Below are positions 42,079-55,200 of a stretch of DNA of 60,000 nt, in pieces. The DNA comes from Antedon mediterranea (taxonomy: Eukaryota > Echinodermata > Crinoidea > Comatulida > Antedonidae). Position 1 is the first letter of the stretch; each line of letters starts with the position of its first letter. Location: positions 1,842,501 to 1,902,500 of the forward strand of contig NC_092671.1 of assembly GCF_964355755.1 (NCBI RefSeq), written 5' to 3'. The notes beneath the pieces were generated by a model. The model was not told where the DNA came from. It saw only the letters and a list, made by a program, of their open reading frames with translations, and ran no database searches. Both the position numbers and the translations under genes were made by a program.

Positions 42079-45052
42079 TACTCTAGTAGCTAGATCAACT
42101 TTCGTATGCACTTTGAGGTCCAGAGAATTTGACTTCAGAAATTGGTTTAGAGTGGTCAAACAATCATTTTTGGCTTGGTTACACATTTTGAAAATGTGGC
42201 GAAAGGTCACAAGGTCAGGGTGAAAGGTCATAAGACCAAACACTAATATGTCCTTAAATCTGAACAACCACTGGTCACAGCTAAGTAATTTTGGTCTCAA
42301 ATTGATCAGAAGGTATACATTTATATTCAGTCTAATGGGACATTTTAGTTTAAAATGACCGGAAATGCCATTTCTGACCTTTGACCCACAACCCAGGGCA
42401 TGTATTTATCTCCGTAACTACTGGTCGTAGACACTTGAATTTGGTTTTAAATTGTTCGAAATATATATTTTGTTATTTGAAAAACATTTTGAAAAATGTT
42501 ACAAAAGGTCAAAGGGTCAGGGTCAAGGGTTATATAAACAAATAAATAAAGGTACTTGTATCTCGGCAACCACTGGTTGCAGCAAGTCAATTTCGGTCTC
42601 AAAATGTTCAGAAGGCATGCATTTATATTCTGTCTAATGGGGCATTTTAGTTAAAAATGATCAGAAATGCCATTTCTGACCTTTGACCCACATACCAGGG
42701 CATCTTCATATCTCTGTAAGTACTGGTCGTAGAAACTTAAATTTGGTATCAAATTGTTCGAAATATACATATTTACATTCATTGTAATAGAAAATGTGGT
42801 TAAAAGATGAACAGAAAATACTATTACTAATGTTTCAAACAAAAAACATATCTCTACACAACTTATCTTTACACAGTAATGTTATGCAATATGATACTTC
42901 AAATTGTTTCAATTTCAAGTAGGCCTACTAGTTATTGCTGTCCACGAGAACATTTTGATGTAAACGTCAAGCTCAACAGTTCTTTTCAGAATGCTAGAAG
43001 TAACTTGCCATGTGTATCCGATTAAACGCCCCGGGCATTTATTGTTCAAAAGGGTTTTTAGGGGGAGGGGAGGCATATTTATTTGGGGTATAATATGGTA
43101 ACATGTATAATCAAATAAATACCACCTAGAAAAATACAGCACAATCAATATAAAAAAATGATAACATTATGTCAAAATGCTTGGTAAATTGTAGATTATG
43201 GTAATTAATGAAATGTGTTGTGATACAATTATTTTGTAAATGCATGTGGCGGAGCGTTTATTCCACATGATGTTCTATTGGAGGGAATGGAGGCTTTTAT
43301 TCAAAGCGGGTGTTAATTGAATAAATACTCGAGCTCAACAGTTAAGAAGGCTAGAAGTAACTTACTATAGTTACCCGAATAAAAGGTCCGGGCATTTAGT
43401 TATTCAGGGAAGGCGTTTATTTTGTTTGGGTGTAATAATGGTAACATGTATAATCAAATAAATACACCCCAGATAAAAAAAAAATTAATATAATAAGAAT
43501 AATAACTGGATTAAACCTCATTCTATCCTGTTGCAAGTACAATCATGTAATAAAAGTCAAATTGTAGTCACAAACAAACAGATGATAGAATGAAGATCCA
43601 TTATGAGTGCAATTGTGTCAGGATAATGATATGTCATTGTTTTATATCATTATACTGGCACCTGGAAGAGAAGATCCATTTAATGTTATCTATGACAGTG
43701 TCACTTTTATTCTAAAAGACAGAAACATTTCTTTAAAAAGCATAAAGAAGAAAACGAATCATGTAAAGTACCTTTTATCAGTTGAGAAATGAATTATAAT
43801 TATTAAAATTATTTATTCGAATTAACACCCGCTTTGAATAAAAGCCTCTCTCAAATAAACGCCACCATTCCCTCTAATAGAACACCATGTGGAATACGCC
43901 CGCCACATGCATTTACACAATAATTGTATCACAACACATTACATTAACTACCATAATCTACAATTTACCAAGCATTTTTTTCACTTTTTGATATTAATTG
44001 TGCTGTATTTTTTTTAACATCTAGGTGGTATTTATTTGATTATACATATTACCATATTATACCACAAATAAAGATGCCTCCCCTGCCTCTAAAAACCCCT
44101 TTGAACAATAAATGCCCAGGGAGTTTAATCGGATACACATGGCAAGTTACTTCTAGCATTCTGAAAAAAACTGTTGAGCTTGACATTTCTATCAAAATGT
44201 TCTTGGGGACAGCAATAACTAGTACTTGAAATTGAAACAATTTAAAGTATCAGTTATTGCATAACATTACTGTCTAAGGATAAGTTATGTAGGCCTAGAG
44301 ATATGTTTTTTGTTTGAAACATTAGTAATAGTATTTTCTGTTCATCTTTTAACCACATTTTCTATTACAATGAATGTAAATATGTATATTTCGAACAATT
44401 TGATACCAAATTTAAGTTTCTACGACCAGTACTTACAGAGATATGAAGATGCCATGATATGTGTGTCAAAGGTCAGAAATGGCATTTCTGATAAATTTTG
44501 ACTAAAATGTCCCATTATGAACATTTTGAGACTAAAATTGACTTGCTGCGACGAGTGGTTGCCGAGATACAAGTATCTATTTTTATTTGTTCATATAACC
44601 TTTGACATTGACCCTTTGACCTTTTGTAACATTTTTAAAAATGTGCTACAAATAATAAATATTTATTTCAAACAATTTAAGACCAAATTTAAGTGTCTAC
44701 GATCAGTAGTTACGGAGATACATACATGCCCTGAGGTGTGGGTCAAAGGTCAGAAATGGCATTTCCGGTCATTTTTGACTAAAATGTCCCATTAGACTGA
44801 ATATAAATGTATACCTTCTGATCAATTTGAGACCAAAATTACTTCGCTGTGACCAGTGGTTGTTGAGATTTAAGGACATATTGGTGTTTGGTCTTATGAC
44901 CTTTCACCCTGACCTTTTGACCTTTCGCCACATTTTCAAAATGTGTAACCAATCCAAAAATGATTGTTTGACCACCCTAAACCAATTTCTGAAGTCAAAT
45001 TCTCTGGACCTCAAAGTGCATACGAAAGTTGATCTAGCTACTAGAGTATTAA
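42079..45052. mobile_element. Foldback (long inverted-repeat) element
   Basis: Left arm about 42079-43325 and right arm about 43806-45052 are inverted copies of each other over about 1.25 kb, separated by about 480 bp. Matching pairs include CTAGTAGCTAGATCAACTTT (42083) with its complement near 45045, and GCATGTGGCGGAGCGTTTAT (43243) with its near-complement near 43905. Each arm carries roughly 300-bp internal subrepeats marked by AAATGCCATTTCTGACCTTT. Arms have diverged by point changes and small indels. Open stretches in it are mirrored on both strands and are not genes. Family unknown. Confidence 0.8.
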
Positions 45053-45225
45053 GAACAATCTCAACGCTCAAAATACTCCGTTAAAGAAGTACTCAACGGA
45101 AAAACTGTACGGTACTCAACGGTGAAAGTCTAAATCGAATACGACAAATGTGTTATGAGTAAATTGTTTGTTTATTGCATATTATAGATTGATTGTTTCA
45201 GATAAAGAAGAAATACGAATGAGAC

Positions 45226-46514
45226 CATGGATTAAAGAATAGAAGGATATGCATCGACGTGAGATCAAGGGTTCCTTGACTCTCGCCGACAGACTGCGGA
45301 CCGCCCACAATGTTACAGTTTAATTAACCGCAGGGTAACAACGAAACGGTCGCGTGCCTAATATATTGTTTACTGCACATGTGCAACGACATTTAACCTA
45401 GTTGGCTACGCTTCTTTCGCGCGTTCTTTGGTTGCATGATGTTTATGGTCAACTATTGACTATGTTGGTTTCTGCCGCGATTGATCTACGCTAATGATTT
45501 TTTTATGATGATTAAAGTAGCATTTTATGACCTGTAGTAGCCCTACATCTGAGACAATAACTATTAGTTGTCTCATTTGTTGTAAAATTACAAAATCAGC
45601 AAGAATGCTAGCCTAGCTAGGCCTTGTACTAACTAGGCTAAACTGGGCTAGTAAACCCTATGATTTGCCGACATTGATACTGCCTAGGTAGGCCTAGGCT
45701 AATCTTAAATACTCACCGTTGTCTTACTTCTTGTGTGAATAATAATAGGTAGGCCTACTTCGTTTGTTCGTGATCAAGTTTGCCCTGCGTGTACTTTTCA
45801 AAACGACCGCTAGGTAACGAATCGCAACTATACATAGCCAGCCAATCCCGGATCAGGGATCGCTGTTTTCATTCAATTAGGCCCGGTGATTGGATGTGAT
45901 GTGGATGACATAACCACTAGCCAATCACCAGGCACTACAGTTTAAATATAATCACATCGATAATTAAGGAGATTTATGAAGAAACCACTGCTTAGCCATA
46001 TATTAAAAAACACGATTGTTGTATGTCTGAACACCGGCCACGCTAACAACATACATGGTCAAATGCAAAATTTAATATTCTATAGATTAACGCAATTTTT
46101 AATGACAGAAGATGGCAGGCAAATAAAGATAATTCAAATATAAAAATTGCATATTTTATTAATATTACCAACTACTTAAAATTACCAGTCGTAAGAAAGT
46201 GAACTTTTCGTAGTCCGATTGTGATGAAACTAAAACAGAATTATTCAGCAATATATGTTTGTTATCAATTAATCATCGACGCAGACATGTCAATAGAACA
46301 TTCAGACTGCGCATACGATTTCTACATGGTTACGTTTTGGTCTCAAAAAAATGTAACAGTTGATTCGCAGCGTTTTACAGAGGGCCGCGGTTAGAGACAT
46401 GGAGTTCAATGAACGTGTTTGTTTGATTGGCAGCAGTGCTTTAGTATAGGCAAGCGCGTTGTAAAATCGTTTGATGTCACCGTCGATGCATATCCTTCTA
46501 TTCTTTAATCCATG
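45226..46514. mobile_element. Non-autonomous DNA transposon with perfect 34-bp TIRs and 7-bp target duplication
   Basis: Ends 45226-45259 (CATGGATTAAAGAATAGAAG...) and 46481-46514 are perfect inverted complements over 34 bp. ATGAGAC abuts both ends (45219-45225 and 46515-46521). The 1,289-bp interior has no transposase ORF. A 7-bp duplication (or 8-bp with one change) does not by itself assign a superfamily; hAT and P are candidates by size only. Confidence 0.8.
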
Positions 46515-47386
46515 ATGAGACTAACTACGTCAAGGCTACAGCACAGAACAGTACTTTAAAGAATAAACCTTATTTTGTGTAATATTTTTTACTTAAACGC
46601 ACTTCTACTACTCTACTTGATACCACATACCATTAACAAATATATTATAAAAAATATAACTATCATTAATGCCTTCAAGGTTATTTTAGAATTAGATTGA
46701 TCCATTTTCTCCAACAGGTTTTAGTTTATGTAGTTTACCAATGCATAGGGTTTTGTACTAGGACCAACACTATTTGAAATAATCGACTACCAACCATATT
46801 TTTGACGATTAAAGTGTCTATTTTAAAATATATTCAATAGGCCTACCTATTACAAAAGAATTGTGAAGGCCATAATAAAATGTTATTGTAGAATATAATG
46901 AAAAACAATTAACACGCACTTATTAAGACCAATTAAAAAAAACACTATTTAAAAACGTTTAAATCACGTTTTGTCAATTATCACAATTAATCATTTTTTG
47001 TCAATAATGAAGAGAATTACAATAATGTAGAAGAAAATAATGAATCGCACCAGAACAAATAACTTGATGCTCTTGGTGATTTGCTTGTTGGATTTTGTCC
47101 TTGTCCCAGCTTTTGTGTACAGTAGAATGTTTTCCAGGTAGATATTAAAACAAGCACGAATGTGCGATACTCGGTGTACAGCAAAAGGTACCATCTTCGA
47201 GACGTCATATGGCTGCATCCGTTTTAAAATTAAAAAATCTATAGCTTTGAGGACATGTCCCTATAGTATATTCATGCCAAATCCCAGCTCAATACTACAA
47301 CGAATAAGGGAGGAGTAGTACTTTATAAATCGCTCAATAGTGTCCAGATGGAAGAGAAAGAGGAGAAGATGAGAAGAGTAAAAACC

Positions 47387-50300
47387 TTAAGGTTTGAAAT
47401 CTGATGCTTTTAAAAGGCAGTTATTTTCCTTGTACATTTCCAGCAGTTTCTTCCACTTGGGGTGAGTTTGAAGTAAATACTGGTTCCCTGTAGTTATAGA
47501 AAATAATAAAATATAAAATTAGATTAATATCTATACAATGGTTCTTTAATCATCATTACAGTCTTTTCTCTTTTCAGTATTGCTTATCCGTAATTGCAAC
47601 CGGCCCTCTTCTCCGCCAGTCTTATTAAACTATGTCTATAATTTAATACCTTCTTTTTTCTTTGATTTGTGTCACCCTCCTATAGTGTCTTCCCTATAAA
47701 GATATTTGAGGCTTTTCAAACGGGAACTGAGCGTAATCTGATTTCTTGTCTTCAATTCAATTTCAATTCATCGACATTTTTTTCTTGATCAAGAGATTCA
47801 CAAGTAAGATTTTAATACGTTGCCATGTATATAATCTTAAACATAAAAACCTTTATTAACTTCTTCCGTTCTTCTTACCTATAAGAATGAGTCCTTTCTT
47901 GGCTCTGGTCAGTGCTACATTCATTTGATTTTCATCAATTATAAAACCCAAATTTCTCTTCAACCACCGAATACTTGGTTTCTTTTCAATCTCCATTCTT
48001 GGTAAAGACCGTACAGTTGACATGATTACGTAATCACATTCACTACCTAACGAATATATATACATCATTTTGTTATGGTTGTAAGGTCTAGTTTTGTTAT
48101 ATATATTATAAACATAAACCTTTTTTGTAAGTTGTACAAACAGATAAGAAATTGCTCTGTTTGTATAGCATTCCAAAGAAGTAATAGGTATTTTAAATCA
48201 AATTGATAAATCAGGTACAGTATTATTATTATTTTTTTTTTTAATGTAAAATGGTATCCTATCGCGCAATGAATGAAATTTGTCTATTGTCTAAATAATA
48301 CAGTATCAACATTATTCTCTCTAACGTGAACCATACCTTGGCTGAGTACCACAGTTGAGACTTGAACCTCCTCAATTCCACGAACTTTCAGATCATCTCT
48401 GATTCGTTGACATTGCAAGCGATACTGCGATAGTATCAAAATATCTTTAGGTTTCACTCCCTTGTCCAGTAGTTTACTAGCAATTCTCACCTACATTAAT
48501 ATTAGAACGTTATAGGAATACAGGCATTTCATCAAACAATAAAGGAAACAATTAGAAGTTCTTATAATACGCTCGAAGAAAGACGAGTCCAATCGAAATG
48601 ATTGTTTACTACACAGAATATTTACACATACAATTATGAGAATGTATTTTAGGCCTAAAATCAATTCGATCTTTTTGTATTCATATAATTTTCAAAACAA
48701 AACTTATACCCGATGTATTGGATCACATTGCGCAATGGAATTCCTATAATTGTTCCAAAAGCATTGTAAATCACACCATAGTTTGCAAACGTGTACAAAT
48801 TCCCTAACCTAAAATTATACATTAACGTAAACTACCAACTGTACTAACCACCTGCTTCACTTCTCGTGGATTGCTTTTACTTTGTTCACCTCCTTCTGAG
48901 CTTTTTACAGTCAGTGTCTCCTCCTTACCATTCACGTGGCAGAATACGGTTGGACAACTTGAACCAGCTGGCCAAAACTTTCTTTGCCATTTTTTAATTT
49001 TTCGATTTTCAACAGAATCGTCTGTCACCAATTTGTTATCGTAGAAAGCGTTCGATGAAAACTCACAAATTTTGGGATGCTAAAAGAAGAGAAAAGATTA
49101 ATTTAATCTTTAAATAAACTTCGAATTTACCGTTCAATTGTACAGTAATGAAGGTTTTGAGAGAAGTGCAACGAAAAAAAAAAAGTTTAAACAAAGTCGC
49201 TATGCTGGTTTTCAAAAAAATTCTGTAGAACCTATATGTCTTTTAAATTAGGAAGCTGCTAGCTGAAAAAACAAATGACAAAACTAGCTCGATACTAACC
49301 ATTCTATACTGTATGGTTAACATCAGTGCCTTTCCCTCATAACGCTCTAGTAGAGATATACCCATACCTAAATCCTTTGCACGTTCCTCATTAATGATTG
49401 GTCTGTAAATGAATTAAAAAAAAAAAAAATTGTTTATTTAATATAAATGGCAGGACTAAATTTTAAAGGAATCTACAAAATGTGAATTACTTTGTCTTAC
49501 CTCAACTGTTTGTGATCTCCAATAAGAACCACTTGGTAAGGTGAACACATAACAAGAGGGATAAGAGACTCAGGTTCACTACACATCCCTGCTTCATCTA
49601 TGATACACTGTATAATACTGCAGTATTCTTTGACACAATTAGAACCAGCTGAATTGCAAGTTGCTAAGATGATTTTATGTTTCTTAAGTTCTTCTTCCTG
49701 CAGTTATTAAGATACCATACCATTAATTTCTAACTACTGATAGAAAAATACTAACTATTAATGTAAACATTATACTTTTTGAGTTTTGCCCTCTTCCTTC
49801 TTATTACAAATTATATTGAGTATTTTTTCTTATTTTGGAAGAAATAAATGTTGATTTGATTTGATTTGACTTTGTAACGCACAGATTCTGCGTTTTGTTT
49901 TAGCTGTGTATATACAACATTTTTACCTTTGCTGATTCTATCAGTTGAAAATATTTTGTTCGTGTTTTCCTATGAACAACAGTGCCTGGTTTCAGTTGTT
50001 GAAAATTCCGATCAAACTTTCTTATCTCGGCACTCATTGTATTGCCGGTTGTCCTGATGAGATGGTGTAATGCGATTTTGACATGATCAGGGTCAGTAGA
50101 GGTTAATAAATCAGCCTTTATTTGAATATTTTGTTCCCATGGCAATGGGAAATCTTTCTTTTCAATTTTATCACTGTAAACCCGAACGATAGATAATCCT
50201 GGAAACTTCTTTAAATAACCTATTGAAACAAACATATGTATGGTAGAAATATGAACTCATGTACTGCCAATACAATGCGCGCAACCACAGTGCATCACCT

Positions 50301-52272
50301 AACCATGAACAAAAATAATCCAGTACTCATTCTTCATCTAGAATAAAATGCACAGGCATGTACTTCTCTATGGGCTGTGTGAATAAACTTTGTCATATTT
50401 CTTTCTTTCTATGCCATGGTATTTATTATATTATTGTATTACCTGCCACAACATCAACAGACTTGTTAGATGGGCCGCAGTAGAGAACCTGTGGCCTGCC
50501 TTTACCAGTAGGTGGTATTTGTGTGTTCATCTCAGAAAAGTAGTATGCTAGTTGTGCTCCTGTCACAGATTTTCCAGTTCCTGAATATAGTAAATTTATT
50601 AATATTATAGTCTTACCCAAACTGACGTGTGTGTTGCAGAGTAGACCTACAGTATACCAATACAATAGCATTTATGAAAGTAAATTACTGTATTACGCTT
50701 TTCTAGAATCTCAGGTTTTCTATTCGAAAAATTACAAATAAAGGTTCTAAATTATTGATCTTATCAAGCAAATAACAATGTAATGAATCGTATAGAAGAG
50801 ATTAAACTCTATAAAGCAATGATTTTCATCTTCACTTGTATTGGAATCTCATAAAGGACACATTTTTTGATAAAGTTGAGTGTTTTTATATCTAGCAATT
50901 CCTAATAGTAATCAGGGCACAACTAAAATGGAAACAAATGTGATTTAGTGTATAAAATGAGTGTATCACGAATAAGATATTGATATTTAAGTCGTTATAA
51001 TTATATAAGTTAACGGTGCAGTGGCACAATGCTTACCCGGCGGTCCCTGTATAACTGTAAATGGTTGTGCAAGGGCTGTCTTTATCGCCCCCTTTTGAGC
51101 GTCATTCGGTGGCGGCAAAGCTACGTTTAGATTACCAACTTTCATTGTTTTCGCAATTTCAGCAAGTTTTCCAAGGGTAGAGTCTAAAATAAATAATTTT
51201 GAAGAATTGGAAAATAATCTATTTAAATTTAAAACAATTATTAATAATAAATATTAAAACAATAATAAAAATAATAAATAATTTTATAGAATATTTTCTA
51301 AGTAATTTTATAGTGTTCGTCTGTGTCAGTGTGTTTCCAACAGTTTTCCGTCTTTACATTTTGTGCATACACTTTTTTACCTCAATAAACGCCCGTGAGG
51401 AACAAATAATTAATACTCACTATCTTGCTTCCCACCGTTGCATTTTTTAAGAACAACATCCTGGATTAACGAAGACTTGGTTTCACTAAGACCTTTTACA
51501 GCATCTTCGAGACGCCTTTGAAAAATGTAAATTTAGGTTACTCACCATTGGTCTAGCTTATTTGAAATAGTTGATTGAAAATAGTGCATTCCTTTTTTCA
51601 CTAGTTGTAAATATCGATGTTGATTGATATTATCAATGAACTCATGTTTGCCCTCAAGAACATTGGTGGATCAACAAATATGTTAAATAATGGAACGCAA
51701 ATATTGATTGTTTATAAGTTGCTTAAACTCCAGAAAAAAATAGGAAATTTCCCCTGCGCAAATGTTATTTGACCATCGGCCTTTGGGATTAAATGCTATT
51801 AAGAGTTACCAATCAAGTGTTGTGACATAGTCCATAATTTTAGGTTTAGTTATCCCCCACCTCTATCCCCTTATTTAACAAACAAACTGCCTATGCTGTC
51901 CGTAACCTTTCAAGCTCTCGTGCTTTAACGATTATTATATTGGTAAGAATTATTCTTATTGTTCAAAATTACTATTGTTAACGCAAGTGAAGAGTTCATA
52001 CCAACCTATCTGATTTTCCTTGTGAAATGATTTCAACAGTACAGAGAAGTTCTTTTTTTGGATTTGGGTAGAGTACACTTGTAAGACTCGTTCCTGTCCC
52101 AGACTGGTTTAATCTAATCCAAATTGTTGTCTGCATTTGATCTTTTTCTACCTCCGTTGTGTAGCAGTGACCAACCCAGGTAGACTTAAGTCGAGAACGA
52201 TTCGGATTTACATTTTTGTTTAGTATGTCAAAGCCAGAGTAGCGAACACATAAATAATCAGATTGGTAAAAT
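47387..52272 (-). CDS. HELZ2: Gene C second SF1 helicase and C-terminus
   Basis: Eleven exons matching gene B exons 23-33 one to one. Walker A is again split by a phase-1 intron: GPPG (51037) and TGKSVTGAQLAYYF (50580); the Lys is followed by Ser rather than the Thr of gene B, an accepted P-loop variant. IIQCIIDEAGMCSEPES and VLIGDHKQLRP are in 49697-49501, an exon nearly identical in DNA to its gene B counterpart. Motif VI NVALTRAKKGLILIG is in 48046-47879. The terminal exon 47487-47387 ends ASDFKP plus TAA at 47389-47387. Confidence 0.88.
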
Positions 52273-55200
52273 CTGTAATTGAATTGCAAAAGTATGTAAT
52301 TTGATATTTGCATGCATTGTAAGAAATGTAATTAACTTGCGAATACTCGTCACAAATTTTATGTGACACTGCCAAGCACAAACACAGGAAAGGAAGTCAT
52401 TGTTCACCAATTAAATATTTTGTTTCTGTTCGTAAACTGTGCTAAACTGTTTTTATTTTTAAACTAATTTTATATTTGTTAACTTCCAATGTAAGCCTAC
52501 CTTTCGGAAAACGTCGTTGACCATAATATTAGTTATAGTATAATTTGGAACTTGTTATTTTGAATCATAAATATAAATACCTTATACTTCGATCGACACA
52601 GAAATCAGCCGGTAGATGAAAGACACCATTGTAACTCTGTTTATCTGAATCAAATTTCCAATCGATTGAGACATTTCTGATGATGAGGCTGTCATCTTCA
52701 GATACAGCATTTGATGCAGATGCCATTGATAGCACTGCCAACCAACGTTTCTGATATGTAGGAATATCTTTCGCACCTCTAGGCTTCTGGTTTGCTAACT
52801 GAGAGAAACATGTAACAGGATCGGAACGATGTTCTAGACATATGTCCAGTTCAGGTGTCAAGTTGAAGAGTTGGATTTTAGGTTCAGGAATTCCTTGTTC
52901 AAATCCTGCAGTAAGCTTAACTTCAACCATGTGTCCCGGAGAATATTCTCTTTCAAACTCTACAAAATGATATCGATTGTTGTATCTGTCCAATATTTCT
53001 GATGTGACTTCTTTCATTAACTGTTTGCCATTATATTTATTCAAAGTTCTTTTGTTCTTTTCTTTCTCAGTAGTTTCGATAACCTGGGCAGACAAATGCA
53101 TTGCAGAATAAATTTGTTGTATATCGTTGTTTTCAATTCCAGAAAGAATTTCTTGCCGATAGTTACTATCAAAAGTAACAACAAAACGGTTTGCATCCAA
53201 CTCTCCTGTAGAGCTGTCCATTTTTGGTAGAACCTCATCAGGTTCCGCTTTTGCATCATATATTCTTTGCTTCCATGTTATATTGATGGTGTCGTTATTA
53301 GGTTCTGGTCTGTTCGATGTCTGTAACTTGTTTAAGCCCACAGTCTTGTTGGTAATTTGCATAAACCTTGGAAAGACAAAGCTAATATGTCTTTCCGTTG
53401 CTTTCTCCACAGTAGGTAAACATGACATTGATGTTTCTTGCAACTGTAAAGCCATCATAAACAACTTTGTACTCTTTGTAAAATCCTTAGCATTTGCAGA
53501 CATAGTAGAGGAGTTATAGCAGATGGAACCGATTTCTTCTTTAGTATAAGGTATGTCTTGTTGGTTGATAGCTGCATCTATAAGGCGGTGCACAACTATG
53601 TCAATGTAACGTCTTATTGGAGATGTAAAGTGAGTGTAGAAGTCAACTTCAAGGGAATGATGTGCCAGATCTCGACCCTCGGAAATGCTTTGACCAGAAC
53701 ATTTGTAATCTGACATTTCTTGTATCGTGTAGTAGTGTGCCATCATCACAGAGAGTTTTGGATGTTTGTTATCAGTACAAACAATCTGGATAATCTTCAT
53801 CATTTCAGCAAGACTGGCATTGGAACCTTGCTTGATATTATTTACAACTTCCACCAATTGGTTCCATTCCCGTGTCTGCATTGTAATTGTGTTACTTTGT
53901 TCACCGCATTTACAGACATCATCACAATTGCACTGTGAAGAATCAACATAGTCTTTAAATTTCCCTAACATCTCTTTACTGTTTCTAATATCAGGTAAAT
54001 GTTTGACTTGAAATTCCTGTAGCTTTTCAGGATCTGGAGAAAGTTGCCTCCTGAGTGGCACACATTGAGGAAATCTTTCCATCAGATACTCTGCAATAGC
54101 TGTGTTTGCAAGAATCATAAATTCTTCAATCAGTGAATGTGCAAGAGGACATGATGCCTCTTCTTCATTTTCATCCTCATTGTATGAAAATCTACCTTCT
54201 TTAAGGCGAGCTGCACGAGTCTTCTGAGCTAATTCATTCAGTACATGAATTGCAGTTACAAGAGATGGTTTTACATTATTGTTTCCATTATGAATGATGT
54301 CTTCTACTTCTTTGTACGTGAATTTTTGTCTGGATTGAATCACAGATTTCACTATTTTTGTGCAAGAATGTAGACCATCATTTCTTATGTCCATAAGCAC
54401 AGACATTGTTAATCTATCCTTTCCTGGAACCAAACTGCACAAGTCATTACTAAGACGTGATGGCAGCATGTTGATGGGAGCTGAAAGTGTTGGATAATAT
54501 GTAGTGGCTCTCTTCTGTGCTTCTTCATCAAGCAATGTTTTGTTTCCTACAAAGTAGCTGACATCAGCGATATGAACTCCAACTTCATAATGACTGTCAG
54601 AAAGTTTATGTATACTTATTGCATCATCAATATCTTGACAACCTTTTGGGTCGATAGTGAATGTTTCAATGTTCCTGAAATCAGTTCTCTTTTTTATTTC
54701 ATCTTCTGGAATTGTCCAGATTTCTGAAAACGTATTGTCAAGTTCTTCACGGACTTTCTTCTTCCAGGTATCTTCAACACCATGTATAAGCTTTAGAATT
54801 CTAATCCCCTCTGCTTTATTAGTGGCTGGCGGCAGCTCTTCTGTAACAAATCCCATTGGATACGTCATTTTATCGTGCCATTTCCAATATTGTACCACAA
54901 ACAGTTTATGAGGACGATCCTTATTTGTCACGACAACTTGGTCTTCTAAATAAAACGGATTCTGACTATTGACCTGATTACTTAAGGTGTATATTTGAAC
55001 AGTAGCATCCTCAATTGGCGACTTGTTTTTATCCTGTGTCGGTACGCGCAGTTTTGGGAAATTTGTATTTACCGGCACCATAAGACTATTACTATATGGA
55101 TCTAGTACGCATACTAGTTTACGCAAGTATGGGTCAGACGCTCTCTTCAAGACATGGACAACTTTGCCATAAATTGTTTCAGACATGTCTTTGTTTTCGG

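Larger units (their letters stand above)
41015..47386. other. Intergenic region between gene C 3' end and gene B start
   Basis: Holds the presumed gene B promoter (kappa-B word at 41191), a large foldback repeat (42079-45052), a TIR transposon (45226-46514) and AT-rich sequence to the gene C stop (47387). A minus-strand open stretch at 46991-47218 has no recognisable domain and could be gene C 3' UTR. No gene was supported. Confidence 0.6.

Noticed and set aside
42076-45084. Mirrored ORFs on both strands of the 42-45 kb region
   Set aside because: They are the two arms of one inverted repeat; no known domain, and frames are broken differently in each arm.
46991-47218. Minus-strand 75-codon ORF downstream of gene C
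   Set aside because: Hydrophobic tail from AT-rich sequence, no paralog near gene B; more likely 3' UTR or intergenic.
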